From: Flavobacterium psychroterrae | GTDB taxonomy: Bacteria > Bacteroidota > Bacteroidia > Flavobacteriales > Flavobacteriaceae | Length of the DNA stretch: 64,000 nucleotides | Direction of reading: 5' to 3' | NCBI RefSeq assembly: GCF_018380615.1 | Contig: NZ_JAGYVZ010000003.1 | Span: forward strand, 248,001 to 312,000 | Part shown: positions 8,995-17,476 of the stretch, piece by piece | Layout of the letters: each line of letters opens with the position of its first letter | How positions within the stretch are numbered: the stretch's first letter is position 1 | Notes under the pieces: generated by a model | Seen by the model: only the letters and a program-made list of their open reading frames with translations | The model's database searches: none | What the model was told of the DNA's origin: nothing | Made by a program: the position numbers and the translations under genes

Positions 8995-9150
8995 TGTGCC
9001 GTTAGGCACTAAATATTGGTAGTTAATGTAGATTAAAAATACATTGGCGTGCCGTAGGTACGCAACAAAATGATAAATATTGCGTACCTACGGCACGCTA
9101 TATTTATTCCGATTCATATTAACTACCAATATTTAGTGCCTAACGGCACA
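8995..9150. repeat. Nested perfect palindrome, 156 bp
   Basis: Outer arms 8995-9027 and 9118-9150 are 33 bases each and perfect reverse complements. Inner arms 9047-9065 and 9080-9098 are 19 bases each and also perfect. The outer and inner arms are separated by exactly 19 bases on both sides, and the centre loop is 14 bases. Each outer arm contains its own small hairpin (GTGCC GTTA GGCAC) next to GGTAG, and each inner arm another (GCGTGCC GTA GGTACGC, with one wobble). The element is GC-richer than its surroundings and sits in a gene-free gap. It resembles a bacterial interspersed palindromic (REP/BIME or MITE-like) element; no transposase is nearby. Confidence 0.93.
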
Positions 9151-9186
9151 CATTTAGTAGTGCGGTAAACTATGCTAATGCTTTTT

Positions 9187-9206
9187 TAGGCTTTCAGCCT
9201 ATTTTT
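9187..9206 (+). terminator. Short hairpin with T-run
   Basis: TAGGCT (9187-9192), loop TTC, AGCCTA (9196-9201), then five T. It may be a weak terminator or part of the interspersed palindromic sequence family just upstream. Confidence 0.45.
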
Positions 9207-9272
9207 GGATTCTTTTAATTTAGAAAGATTTCACTTACATTTACAACCAAGTAATTAACTCATAATTAAAAA

Positions 9273-9878
9273 ATGAAAAAACTAGTATTTGCATTGTTCC
9301 TTATTTCGGGAGCTGTATTTTCTCAAGACATGAATATTGTTCAGGGCAATTTTGATTTCCTTAAAGATCAAAAGGAAATCAACACCGAATTTGATTATAG
9401 TAATTTTACTATGATGAAAGAAAACAAACCCGAATCGCAATATGTTGAAGAACATCAAGCCGATTTAGATAAAAAAGCAAAAGGAAACGGAAACCTTTGG
9501 CAAAAAAAATGGATCTCAGCCAAAGAACTAATATGGACACCAAAATTTTTAGAAATAGGAAACATTGTATTATCTAAAGGAAAAAAAGATTTAAATTTTC
9601 AGGAAGGATTAAATACACCTTATACATTAATTGTACAAACCGTTTGGATTTATCCTGGTTGGGATGCAGGAATCATGAAACAACCAGCAAAAGTTACTAC
9701 CAATTTAAAATTTGTTGAAACTGCCAATAAATCAAATGTTTTATTAGAAATTACAAGCGAAGAATCGCCAGGAGATCAATGGGGAAATAACTTTAGTAAT
9801 GAATCAAGAATTGGAGAAGGATACGCTAAAACAGCAAAATCCCTTTCAAAAATGATATTGAAAAAAGCATATAAATAG
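9273..9878 (+). CDS. Secreted hypothetical protein
   Basis: 201 residues with an N-terminal signal peptide (MKKLVFALFLISGAVFSQ, likely cleavage after SQ or shortly before). I do not recognise a family. The rest is hydrophilic, lysine-rich and has tryptophans clustered in the middle (LWQKKWISAKELIW, VWIYPGWDAG), which suggests a small folded periplasmic protein. It stands alone between the palindromic element and a terminator and converges on the pigment-cluster flavoprotein, so there is no operon context to suggest a role. Confidence 0.75.
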   Translation: MKKLVFALFLISGAVFSQDMNIVQGNFDFLKDQKEINTEFDYSNFTMMKENKPESQYVEEHQADLDKKAKGNGNLWQKKWISAKELIWTPKFLEIGNIVLSKGKKDLNFQEGLNTPYTLIVQTVWIYPGWDAGIMKQPAKVTTNLKFVETANKSNVLLEITSEESPGDQWGNNFSNESRIGEGYAKTAKSLSKMILKKAYK

Positions 9879-9884
9879 TATGAG

Positions 9885-9912
9885 AAAAGCCCGAACTTAT
9901 TCGGGCTTTTTT
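9885..9912. terminator. Bidirectional terminator between convergent genes
   Basis: AAAAGCCCGAA (9885-9895), loop CTTA, TTCGGGCTTTT (9900-9910), followed by T on the plus strand and TTTT on the minus strand. It separates the secreted hypothetical protein from the convergent flavoprotein gene. Confidence 0.92.
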
Positions 9913-9920
9913 TTATTCTT

Positions 9921-11180
9921 TTAAGAACCTTGATTTTCTTTTTCTTCCTTCTGCATATTCAGTAAATACGCCATATTTTTAATCACATGATCGTGTTTCT
10001 TTACAAACGGATTTTCTTCGTTCCAGACATAACCCGCCAAAACCGAACATATTTTCTCTTTTACATCAGGATTTTCAGGTTGGTGGAAAAATAAAGTCTG
10101 AAGATTTCCTGTGTACCATTCTTTCACGTAAGTGGTAAAAACCGCGATTCCGCGTTTCATGTATTCCGTAAATTCAACTTCCCAGTCTACTTCAATTCCT
10201 TGTGATTCTTTAAGATATAATTTTGCTGCCAGCATTCCTGATTCCGTAGCAAAAGCAACTCCGGATGAAAAAACAGGATCTAAAAATTCAGAACTATTTC
10301 CGGTCAAGGCAAAACCATCTCCGTACATTCTTTTTACTGCTCTTGAATAATTTTCGAGTTTTACAGGTTCAAATAAAAACTCCGTTCCTTTAAACCTTTT
10401 GATATAATAATCTGACTTCTGAATTGCATTTCGCAAAGCTTCGGCATTGTCTTTATTTTCAGAAAGTGAATTGATAAAATCCGTTGGACCCACAACTCCT
10501 AAACTCGTGTTTCCGTTTGAGAACGGAATCACCCATAACCAAACTTCGGTTTCCAGAATGTCAAATGAAATTTGAGTTCCTTCCTCGCCTTCCGGTCTGT
10601 TAATGTCTTTTACGTGTGTAAATATCGACGAGTGCGGATCTAATTGCGATGGCGTATCAAGATCTAAAAGTCTTGGTAAAACGCGACCGTATCCGCTGGA
10701 ATCCACAATAAAATTAGCGTGAATTTCTTTTAAATTTCCGTCCTTATCTTTTACGATTGTTTTTGATTTTTTCCCTTCAAAGGAAACCTCCAATACTTCT
10801 GATTCAAATTCAAGATCAATCCCTTTTCGAACCACTTCCTGTGCCATAGTATTGTCAAAATCAGCTCTTGGCACTTGCCAGGTCCAATCCCAGCCTTCTC
10901 CAAATTTTTTACTGAAATCAAAAACGCATATTTCTTCTCCTCTTATAAAACGAGCGCCTAATTTTTTTTCAAAATTCATTGCATCTAAGCTCTCAAAAAG
11001 CTCAGCCTCAGCAAAATGATCCATAACCCGCGGTATCAAACTTTCGCCAACCACAAGTCTGGGAAACTTTGTTTTTTCAACAACTTTTACCTTAACATTG
11101 TTTTTATGAAGATAAGATGCTGATACACATCCCGAAGGTCCTGCACCAATCACTAAAACATCAACAAACTCCTGTATCAT
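9921..11180 (-). CDS. Flavin-dependent halogenase-like monooxygenase
   Basis: 419 residues. FAD-binding Rossmann motif VIGAGPSGCVSASYL at the N-terminus and GESLIPR at about 45-51. Two features point to the flavin-dependent halogenase group rather than to a plain hydroxylase: WLWVIP at 214-219, matching the WxWxIP signature, and EKKLGARFIRG with Lys73 in the region where halogenases place their catalytic lysine. Related geranylgeranyl-reductase-type and ring-hydroxylating flavoproteins share much of this fold, so halogenation is not certain; flexirubins are known both with and without ring chlorine. Divergent from the tyrosine ammonia-lyase gene, so it is likely a tailoring enzyme of the pigment's aromatic ring. 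Confidence 0.8.
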   Translation of the reverse strand: MIQEFVDVLVIGAGPSGCVSASYLHKNNVKVKVVEKTKFPRLVVGESLIPRVMDHFAEAELFESLDAMNFEKKLGARFIRGEEICVFDFSKKFGEGWDWTWQVPRADFDNTMAQEVVRKGIDLEFESEVLEVSFEGKKSKTIVKDKDGNLKEIHANFIVDSSGYGRVLPRLLDLDTPSQLDPHSSIFTHVKDINRPEGEEGTQISFDILETEVWLWVIPFSNGNTSLGVVGPTDFINSLSENKDNAEALRNAIQKSDYYIKRFKGTEFLFEPVKLENYSRAVKRMYGDGFALTGNSSEFLDPVFSSGVAFATESGMLAAKLYLKESQGIEVDWEVEFTEYMKRGIAVFTTYVKEWYTGNLQTLFFHQPENPDVKEKICSVLAGYVWNEENPFVKKHDHVIKNMAYLLNMQKEEKENQGS

Positions 11181-11206
11181 ATTAAAAATATTATCAATTA
11201 TTAGCC

Positions 11207-11214
11207 TACATTTG
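11207..11214 (+). promoter_or_regulatory. Possible -7 box for tyrosine ammonia-lyase
   Basis: TACATTTG matches TAnnTTTG, 67 bases ahead of the ammonia-lyase ATG. No clear -33 TTG at the right distance. Confidence 0.4.
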
Positions 11215-11281
11215 CCATCATCAAAATAACTACAATTATTTTAATAAATAAAATTAAATTAGCACAACCAAAAACAATTTA

Positions 11282-12802
11282 ATGAATACAATTAATGAAT
11301 ATTTAAGTTTAGCAGAATTCGAATCCATAATCTTTGGAAATAACAAAGTTTCGATAAGCGATGCTGTCTTAAACCGGGTAAATGAAAGCTTCAATTTCCT
11401 GAAAGAATTTTCCGGAAACAAAGTAATATATGGCGTAAATACTGGTTTTGGACCAATGGCTCAATACCGCATTAAAGAGTCTGACCAAATTCAGTTACAA
11501 TACAATTTAATCAGAAGCCACTCTTCAGGAACAGGAAAACCACTTAGCCCTGTTTGTGCAAAAGCAGCAATTTTAGCACGATTAAATACTTTATCATTAG
11601 GTAATTCCGGCGTTCATCCGTCAGTTATCCACTTGATGGCAGAATTAATCAACAGAGATATTACCCCTTTAATCTTTGAACATGGTGGTGTTGGTGCCAG
11701 CGGAGATTTAGTACAATTATCACATTTAGCTTTAGTTTTAATAGGCGAAGGCGAAGTTTTTTATAAAGGTGACAGAAGACCAACTCCGGAAGTTTTTGAA
11801 ATTGAAGGTTTAAAACCAATTCAGGTAGAGATTAGAGAAGGTCTTGCGCTAATCAACGGAACATCTGTAATGACAGGAATTGGAGTTGTAAATGTGCACC
11901 ACGCTAATAAATTATTAGACTGGTCATTAAAAGCTTCTTGCGCCATTAATGAATTAGTTCAGGCGTATGACGATCACTTTTCTGAAGAATTAAACCAAAC
12001 AAAACGTCATAAAGGACAACAGGAAGTGGCTTTAAGAATGAGACAAAATCTTTCTGACAGTACTTTGATCCGTAAAAGAGAAGACCATTTATATTCTGGT
12101 GAAAATACCGAAGAAATTTTCAAGGAAAAAGTTCAGGAATATTATTCTTTAAGATGTGTACCTCAAATTTTAGGTCCGGTTTTAGAAACGATAAATAACG
12201 TTGCTTCGATTCTTGAAGACGAATTTAATTCGGCAAACGACAATCCTATTATAGATGTAAAAAACAAACACGTTTATCACGGAGGAAACTTTCACGGCGA
12301 TTATATTTCGCTTGAAATGGATAAACTAAAAATTGTTATTACAAAATTAACCATGTTGGCAGAACGCCAATTGAATTATTTATTGAATTCAAAAATCAAC
12401 GAAATCCTTCCTCCGTTCGTAAACTTAGGAACTTTAGGATTTAATTTCGGAATGCAGGGAGTTCAATTCGTTGCAACCTCAACAACTGCCGAAAGCCAGA
12501 TGTTATCCAACCCAATGTATGTTCATAGTATCCCGAACAACAATGACAATCAGGATATTGTAAGTATGGGAACAAATGCTGCGGTAATTACATCAAAAGT
12601 AATCGAAAACTCTTTTGAAGTTTTAGCGATAGAATTAATTACAATTGTTCAGGCAATTGATTATTTGGTACAAAAAGATAAAATTTCATCGGTTACCCGA
12701 AAATGGTACGATGATATCAGAAACATAATTCCTGTATTTTCAGAAGATCAGGTAATGTATCCTTTTGTTCAAAAAGTAAAAGATTATTTGATTAACAGTT
12801 AA
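11282..12802 (+). CDS. tal: Tyrosine ammonia-lyase (aromatic amino acid lyase)
   Basis: 506 residues. Converts L-tyrosine to 4-coumarate and ammonia, giving the starter unit of the aryl polyene. The Ala139-Ser140-Gly141 triad in HGGVGASGDLVQLSHLAL forms the MIO cofactor, Tyr50 in VIYGVNTGFGP is the catalytic tyrosine, and FNSANDNPI is also family-typical. RSHSSGTG with His80 matches the position where a histidine favours tyrosine over phenylalanine. From memory, the whole protein is very close to the well-studied F. johnsoniae TAL, differing at scattered positions. Such genes are often mis-annotated as histidine ammonia-lyase (hutH); no hut genes are nearby. Confidence 0.95.
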   Translation: MNTINEYLSLAEFESIIFGNNKVSISDAVLNRVNESFNFLKEFSGNKVIYGVNTGFGPMAQYRIKESDQIQLQYNLIRSHSSGTGKPLSPVCAKAAILARLNTLSLGNSGVHPSVIHLMAELINRDITPLIFEHGGVGASGDLVQLSHLALVLIGEGEVFYKGDRRPTPEVFEIEGLKPIQVEIREGLALINGTSVMTGIGVVNVHHANKLLDWSLKASCAINELVQAYDDHFSEELNQTKRHKGQQEVALRMRQNLSDSTLIRKREDHLYSGENTEEIFKEKVQEYYSLRCVPQILGPVLETINNVASILEDEFNSANDNPIIDVKNKHVYHGGNFHGDYISLEMDKLKIVITKLTMLAERQLNYLLNSKINEILPPFVNLGTLGFNFGMQGVQFVATSTTAESQMLSNPMYVHSIPNNNDNQDIVSMGTNAAVITSKVIENSFEVLAIELITIVQAIDYLVQKDKISSVTRKWYDDIRNIIPVFSEDQVMYPFVQKVKDYLINS

Positions 12803-12841
12803 TACCTTTTTTCACATTATTAATATTGAACCTTAAAAATC

Positions 12842-14068
12842 ATGAAAAAACCACTTATTTTTTTATTCGTATTATGTATTCAATTTGTTAATAGTCAAGA
12901 TCTGGCTTTGGTTAAGAAAAATTCTAAAATTGGATATATTTCCAAAGACGGAAATTTTAAAATCGAGCCTCAATACAAATCGGCAAAAAGCTTTTCTGAA
13001 GGTTTGGCTGCTGTAGAAAACGGAGGAAAATGGGGGTTTATTGATACAAAAGGAACCTGGATAATTCCGGCATCTTTTGTTGATTCAAAAGATTTTAACA
13101 GCGGAATTGCAATTGTAAAAAAAGATAAGGATTGGGTTTATATTAATACTAAAGGAGAAATTCAGACTCCGCCGCCAACCGAAAAATTATTTGATTTTAA
13201 TAACGGAGTTGCTTTTATAAGACAATCAGACAAAGTTGGATTAATCAATTCAAAAATGGCAATTGTTTTACAACCAAAATACGACCAAATCAAATCTTTT
13301 GAAAATGGTTTTGCAAGAGTTGAAAGCAATAAAAAATGGGGAATTATAAGTGCCGATGGTAAAGAAGTTGTAGAACCTGTTTATGACGAAATAGGAAACT
13401 ATTTTAAAAATACAACCTGGGCAAGAAAAGACAAAACTTTTGGAATTGTTAGCGCAGGAAAATTTATTCCGGTTGATGGTGCCGAAAAAATCTGGGATTT
13501 TGAAACTCAGGATTTGACTTATGCCAAAAAGAACGGAAAAATTGGTTTTATTGACTTAAAAGGAAACTGGACAATTTTACCTATTTATGATAAAGCAAAA
13601 GCATTCTCAAAAAATCTGGCTCCGGTTTGTGTAGGTTCTAAATGGGGATATATTAATCCAAAAGCTGAATTTGTTATTCCGCCAACATATAGTGATGCAG
13701 AAGTTTTTAGTGCAAACGGAATCGCTCCTGTAAAAGAAAAAAACTGGGGATTTATCAATGAATCGGGAAAATTAATAATTCCTACACAATACGGCATAAC
13801 TTCAAACGGATTCGTTATTGCATTATTTGTACAACAGGACAAGGGATTTATTGATGGTCTTGCAAGAGTAAAAAACGAAGGAAAATGGGGTTTTCTTAAA
13901 CCTGACGGAACTGTATTAGGCAACCAATGGTTTGAAAACGCTGAATTATTCTCAAAATCAGCAGAAAAAGAAAAAGTCGTAACTGAAGTTGCTGTTGAAA
14001 AACCAAAAACAGAAGTAAAACCGGTAACGAAACCTGCAGCAAAATCAGCAACTAAAAAGAAGAAATAA
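12842..14068 (+). CDS. Secreted WG-repeat protein
   Basis: 408 residues with a signal peptide (MKKPLIFLFVLCIQFVNSQ) and about eight to nine WG repeats of the form GKWGFID-KG-x-IIPP-YD-a-x-F-s-GLA, spread from about residue 20 to 350. The C-terminal 40 residues are a Lys/Pro/Ala/Thr-rich tail ending in KKKK. WG repeats are thought to form beta-rich propeller-like or solenoid binding surfaces; no enzyme activity is implied. Located 39 bases after the ammonia-lyase and before fabG, so it may be co-transcribed with the pigment genes, but its role there is not known. Confidence 0.85.
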   Translation: MKKPLIFLFVLCIQFVNSQDLALVKKNSKIGYISKDGNFKIEPQYKSAKSFSEGLAAVENGGKWGFIDTKGTWIIPASFVDSKDFNSGIAIVKKDKDWVYINTKGEIQTPPPTEKLFDFNNGVAFIRQSDKVGLINSKMAIVLQPKYDQIKSFENGFARVESNKKWGIISADGKEVVEPVYDEIGNYFKNTTWARKDKTFGIVSAGKFIPVDGAEKIWDFETQDLTYAKKNGKIGFIDLKGNWTILPIYDKAKAFSKNLAPVCVGSKWGYINPKAEFVIPPTYSDAEVFSANGIAPVKEKNWGFINESGKLIIPTQYGITSNGFVIALFVQQDKGFIDGLARVKNEGKWGFLKPDGTVLGNQWFENAELFSKSAEKEKVVTEVAVEKPKTEVKPVTKPAAKSATKKKK

Positions 14069-14079
14069 TATTTTTATTT

Positions 14080-14198
14080 CTATAAAAAATAAAATTCACA
14101 TAATGAAATCGCCACTAAAAAAATTGTGCCAACAAACCAATAAATAAAAGGCGATACCATTTATGACCTATAAAAAATAAAATCTACATAAATGAAAT
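14080..14198 (+). repeat. Duplicated translation-start region ahead of fabG
   Basis: The 31-base segment at 14080-14110 (CTATAAAAAATAAAAT, then CACATAATGAAAT) recurs at 14168-14198 with small changes, and the second copy carries the real fabG ATG at 14192. The first copy opens a 14-codon frame, 14103-14147 (MKSPLKKLCQQTNK then TAA). This looks like a local duplication that left a relic mini-ORF or created a small upstream ORF. Confidence 0.6.
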
Positions 14199-14923
14199 GT
14201 GTATTAGTAACAGGCGGTTCAAGAGGAATTGGAAGTGCTATTTGTAAAAAATTAGCCGTTGAATCCAGTTATCATATTCTGATCAATTATCATTCAAACA
14301 AAACAGCTGCCGAAGCAACACTTCAGGAAATACAAACATTAGGAGCAACCGGAGAAATTTTAGGTTTTGATGTTTCTAATTTTGAAGAAGTACAAAAAAC
14401 ATTAACGCAATGGCAAGAAGGAAATCCTGAAGCGATTGTAGAAGCAATTGTAAACAACGCCGGAATTACAAAAGACGGTCTTTTTATGTGGATGACTCCC
14501 GAAGACTGGAACGGAGTTGTAAACACAAGTGTTAACGGTTTTTTTAATGTGACGCAATTTTTCATTCAAAAAATGCTGCGCAATAAATATGGCCGAATTG
14601 TAAATATAGTTTCGGTTTCGGGCATGAAAGGAACGGCCGGACAAACCAATTATTCGGCAGCAAAAGGTGCAATTGTTGCAGCTACAAAAGCTCTGGCTCA
14701 GGAAGTTGCCAAACGAAATATTACTGTAAATGCTGTAGCTCCGGGTTTTATCAAAACTGATATGACAAGCCAATTAGACGAAAAAGAATTATTAAAACTA
14801 ATTCCCGTAAATCGTTTTGGCGAAGCCGAAGAAGTAGCAGATTTGGTAAGCTTTTTGATTTCAAAAAAATCAAGCTACATCACAGGAGAAATTATCAATA
14901 TAAACGGAGGAATATATTCGTAA
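14192..14923 (+). CDS. fabG: 3-oxoacyl-ACP reductase (SDR)
   Basis: 243 residues. Reduces the 3-keto group of the growing ACP-bound chain with NADPH. Short-chain dehydrogenase features: VTGGSRGIGSAICKKL at the N-terminus, VNNAGIT at about 90, NIVSVSGMKG with the catalytic Ser, and the YSAAKG Tyr-x-x-x-Lys pair, then a C-terminal YITGEIININGG. In this cluster it would serve the keto-reduction step of polyene synthesis rather than ordinary fatty acids. It is followed by an inverted-repeat gap and a ketosynthase. Confidence 0.92.
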   Translation: MKCVLVTGGSRGIGSAICKKLAVESSYHILINYHSNKTAAEATLQEIQTLGATGEILGFDVSNFEEVQKTLTQWQEGNPEAIVEAIVNNAGITKDGLFMWMTPEDWNGVVNTSVNGFFNVTQFFIQKMLRNKYGRIVNIVSVSGMKGTAGQTNYSAAKGAIVAATKALAQEVAKRNITVNAVAPGFIKTDMTSQLDEKELLKLIPVNRFGEAEEVADLVSFLISKKSSYITGEIININGGIYS

Positions 14924-14934
14924 AATTATATTTA

Positions 14935-15073
14935 AACACATAGAAACATAGATTTCTTTGTGCTAAAAGAATACAAAAACGGAAATATATTTCATTCACA
15001 TAGATTCGCTATATGTATTTCAAAATAAGTGAAACGCCTTTTTTGAATTTACAAAACTATGTTTCTATGTGTT
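14935..15073. repeat. Inverted repeat between fabG and ketosynthase
   Basis: AACACATAGAAACATAG (14935-14951) and its perfect reverse complement (15057-15073) enclose 105 bases. The same motif recurs in the gap at 17496-17760. Transcribed, it would form a long stem at the gene junction. Confidence 0.85.
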
Positions 15074-15115
15074 AAAACAATTACGCCTAACGAATTAAAA
15101 TTACTTTGAAAGACG

Positions 15116-16351
15116 ATGAATAAGAGAGTTGTAATTACTGGGATGGGAATTTATTCTTGTATCGGAACTTCTTTAGATGAAGTAAAGGAATCGTTATACA
15201 ACGGAAAATCTGGTATTCAGTTTGATGCTGAAAGAAAAGAATTTGGTTTTCAATCAGCCTTAACAGGAATGGTTCCAAAAGCGGATCTAAAAAATTTATT
15301 GACCCGAAGACAACGTATGAGCATTGGTGAAGAAACCGAATATGCTTATATGGCAACAATCGAAGCATTGAAAAATGCGAATATCGATGACGCTTTTTTC
15401 GACAATCGCGAAGTAGGAATCATGTACGGAAATGACAGCGTCTCAAAAGCTATTATTGACGCCACAGATATTGTCCGTGAAAAAAAAGATACCGCATTAA
15501 TAGGTTCCGGAGCGATTTTTAAATCGATGAATTCTACGGTAACGATGAATTTGTCTACGATTTTTAAACTCCGAGGGATCAATCTCACCATAAGTGCGGC
15601 TTGTGCAAGTGGTTCACATTCTATTGGACTGGCTTATTTTTTAATAAAAAGCGGATTTCAGGATATTATAATTACCGGAGGCGCGCAGGAAATCAACAAA
15701 TTTGCCATGAGCAGTTTTGATGGTTTGGGCGTTTTTTCAAACAGAGAAAATGAACCTGAAAAAGCCTCAAGACCTTTTGATGCTGATCGCGACGGATTAA
15801 TCCCTAGTGGCGGCGGTGCAACTTTAATTCTTGAAAGTTACGAATCTGCCATTGCAAGAGGCGCTACTATTATTGCCGAAGTTGTAGGTTACGGATTCTC
15901 ATCAAACGGCGGACATATCTCTACCCCAAATGTCGAAGGTCCATCTATAGCCATGCAACGAGCGCTTGACGAAGCACAATTAAAAGCAAGTGATATTGAT
16001 TATATAAATGCTCACGCAACCTCAACGCCTGTTGGAGACGGCAATGAAGCCAAAGCCATTTTTGAAGTTTTTGGTGAGAAAAATCCGTATGTAAGTTCAA
16101 CAAAATCAATGACTGGGCACGAATGTTGGATGGCGGGAGCCAGCGAAGTAATCTATTCTATCTTAATGATGCAGAACGATTTCATTGCTCCAAACATAAA
16201 TTTAGACAATCCTGACGAAGATGCTGCCAAATTAAATTTGGTCAAAACTACTTTAAACAAAAAATTTGACATATTTTTGTCCAATTCCTTCGGATTCGGA
16301 GGAACCAACTCTGCGTTGGTGGTTAAAAAGTTTAAATTAGACGATGAATAA
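15116..16351 (+). CDS. Beta-ketoacyl-ACP synthase (FabF-like)
   Basis: 411 residues with a complete Cys-His-His active site: Cys163 in SAACASGSH, His300 in NAHATSTPVGD and His335 in TGHECWMAGASE. It condenses malonyl-ACP with the growing chain. The substitution CWMAG where housekeeping FabF has LGAAG-type residues hints at a specialised acyl tunnel. The stop overlaps the start of the following ACP by 8 bases, so synthase and carrier are translationally coupled. One of three FabF-like synthases in the cluster. Confidence 0.92.
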   Translation: MNKRVVITGMGIYSCIGTSLDEVKESLYNGKSGIQFDAERKEFGFQSALTGMVPKADLKNLLTRRQRMSIGEETEYAYMATIEALKNANIDDAFFDNREVGIMYGNDSVSKAIIDATDIVREKKDTALIGSGAIFKSMNSTVTMNLSTIFKLRGINLTISAACASGSHSIGLAYFLIKSGFQDIIITGGAQEINKFAMSSFDGLGVFSNRENEPEKASRPFDADRDGLIPSGGGATLILESYESAIARGATIIAEVVGYGFSSNGGHISTPNVEGPSIAMQRALDEAQLKASDIDYINAHATSTPVGDGNEAKAIFEVFGEKNPYVSSTKSMTGHECWMAGASEVIYSILMMQNDFIAPNINLDNPDEDAAKLNLVKTTLNKKFDIFLSNSFGFGGTNSALVVKKFKLDDE

Positions 16352-16598
16352 AGAAGAGATTATAGCAAAAATTAATGGTTTTTTAGTTGATGAATTTGAA
16401 GTAGATAATGATGATATTGAACCAGATGCTAATTTAAAAGACACACTTGGGTTAGATAGTTTGGACTATGTTGATTTAGTAGTTTCCATTGAAGCTAACT
16501 TTGGCGTAAAGCTGGTAGAAGTTGATTTCGTAGGAATCGCCTCTTTTCAAAGTTTTTATGATCTTATCGAAAACAAATTAAAAGCCAAAACTGCTTAA
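16344..16598 (+). CDS. Acyl carrier protein
   Basis: 84 residues, acidic. The phosphopantetheine attachment site is the Ser in GLDSLDYVDLV. Carries the intermediates of polyene or resorcinol assembly. Overlaps the ketosynthase upstream by 8 bases and shares TAATG with the acyltransferase downstream. Confidence 0.93.
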   Translation: MNKEEIIAKINGFLVDEFEVDNDDIEPDANLKDTLGLDSLDYVDLVVSIEANFGVKLVEVDFVGIASFQSFYDLIENKLKAKTA

Positions 16599-17476
16599 TG
16601 AGCAAATGGGATGGCAAATCAAAAGGAACTGTTTTAGGGTATAGAATATTCGTTTTTTTAATACAAAAAGCGGGTGTCAAATCTGCTTACGTTTTACTTT
16701 ATTTTGTTGCGTCTTATTATTTCTTATTTCTAAAAAAAAGCAACAAAGCCATTTCTTATTATTTTAAAGAAAGGCTCAACTACTCCTTGTTTCAATCTAA
16801 AAGAATGGTTTTTAAAAGTTACTACACTTTTGGACAAACCATTATTGATAAAATTTCCATTTCGGCAGGAATGCGAAATAAATTCACCTATGAATTTGAC
16901 GGAATCGAAATCCTGAAAAATCTTCTGGCAGAAAAAAAAGGCGGCGTTTTAATTAGTGCGCATATTGGAAATTTTGAAATCGCCGAACACTTTTTGGGTG
17001 ATATCGATATTGACTTTCAAATTAATCTTGTTACTACAGATTTAGAACATTCGGCAATTAAAAATTATCTCGAAAGCTTTGCTCAAAAACCTACCGTAAA
17101 GTTTATTATTATCAGCGATGATCTTTCTCATATTTTTGAGATCAATGCCGCACTTGCAAATAATGAATTGGTCTGTTTTACCGGCGATCGTTATTTTGAA
17201 GGCACAAAATCACTTTCTGATACTATTTTAGGTCAGGAAGCACATTTTCCTGCCGGTCCATTTTTAATCGCTTCAAGATTAAAAGTGCCTGTAGTTTTTG
17301 TTTATGTAATGAAGGAACCTAACCTGCATTATCATTTATACGCACGAGAAGCAGTTGTCAAACATCGTGATGAAAAGGGATTATTGAAGGCGTATATTGA
17401 AAGCGTAGAATCTATGCTGGCAAAATATCCTTTGCAATGGTTCAACTACTTTGATTTTTGGAATCAATTGAAATAA
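16598..17476 (+). CDS. LpxL/HtrB-type acyltransferase
   Basis: 292 residues, related to the lipid A late acyltransferases. One N-terminal membrane segment (about 25-45, YVLLYFVASYYFLFL), then the family's catalytic region SAHIGNFEIAE (His-x4-Glu) and GDRYFEG and FPAGPFLIA farther on. Family members move acyl groups from ACP to a lipid acceptor at the inner membrane. Here, directly after an ACP in a pigment cluster, it may acylate a pigment intermediate or link the pigment to a lipid; the acceptor cannot be told from sequence. Confidence 0.88.
   Translation: MSKWDGKSKGTVLGYRIFVFLIQKAGVKSAYVLLYFVASYYFLFLKKSNKAISYYFKERLNYSLFQSKRMVFKSYYTFGQTIIDKISISAGMRNKFTYEFDGIEILKNLLAEKKGGVLISAHIGNFEIAEHFLGDIDIDFQINLVTTDLEHSAIKNYLESFAQKPTVKFIIISDDLSHIFEINAALANNELVCFTGDRYFEGTKSLSDTILGQEAHFPAGPFLIASRLKVPVVFVYVMKEPNLHYHLYAREAVVKHRDEKGLLKAYIESVESMLAKYPLQWFNYFDFWNQLK

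Noticed and set aside
11282..12802. Histidine ammonia-lyase (hutH)
   Set aside because: No histidine-degradation genes nearby, and the sequence matches the known Flavobacterium tyrosine ammonia-lyase within a flexirubin cluster.
14402..14773. Long antisense frame within fabG
   Set aside because: It lies opposite a well-conserved SDR gene and has no recognisable protein character.
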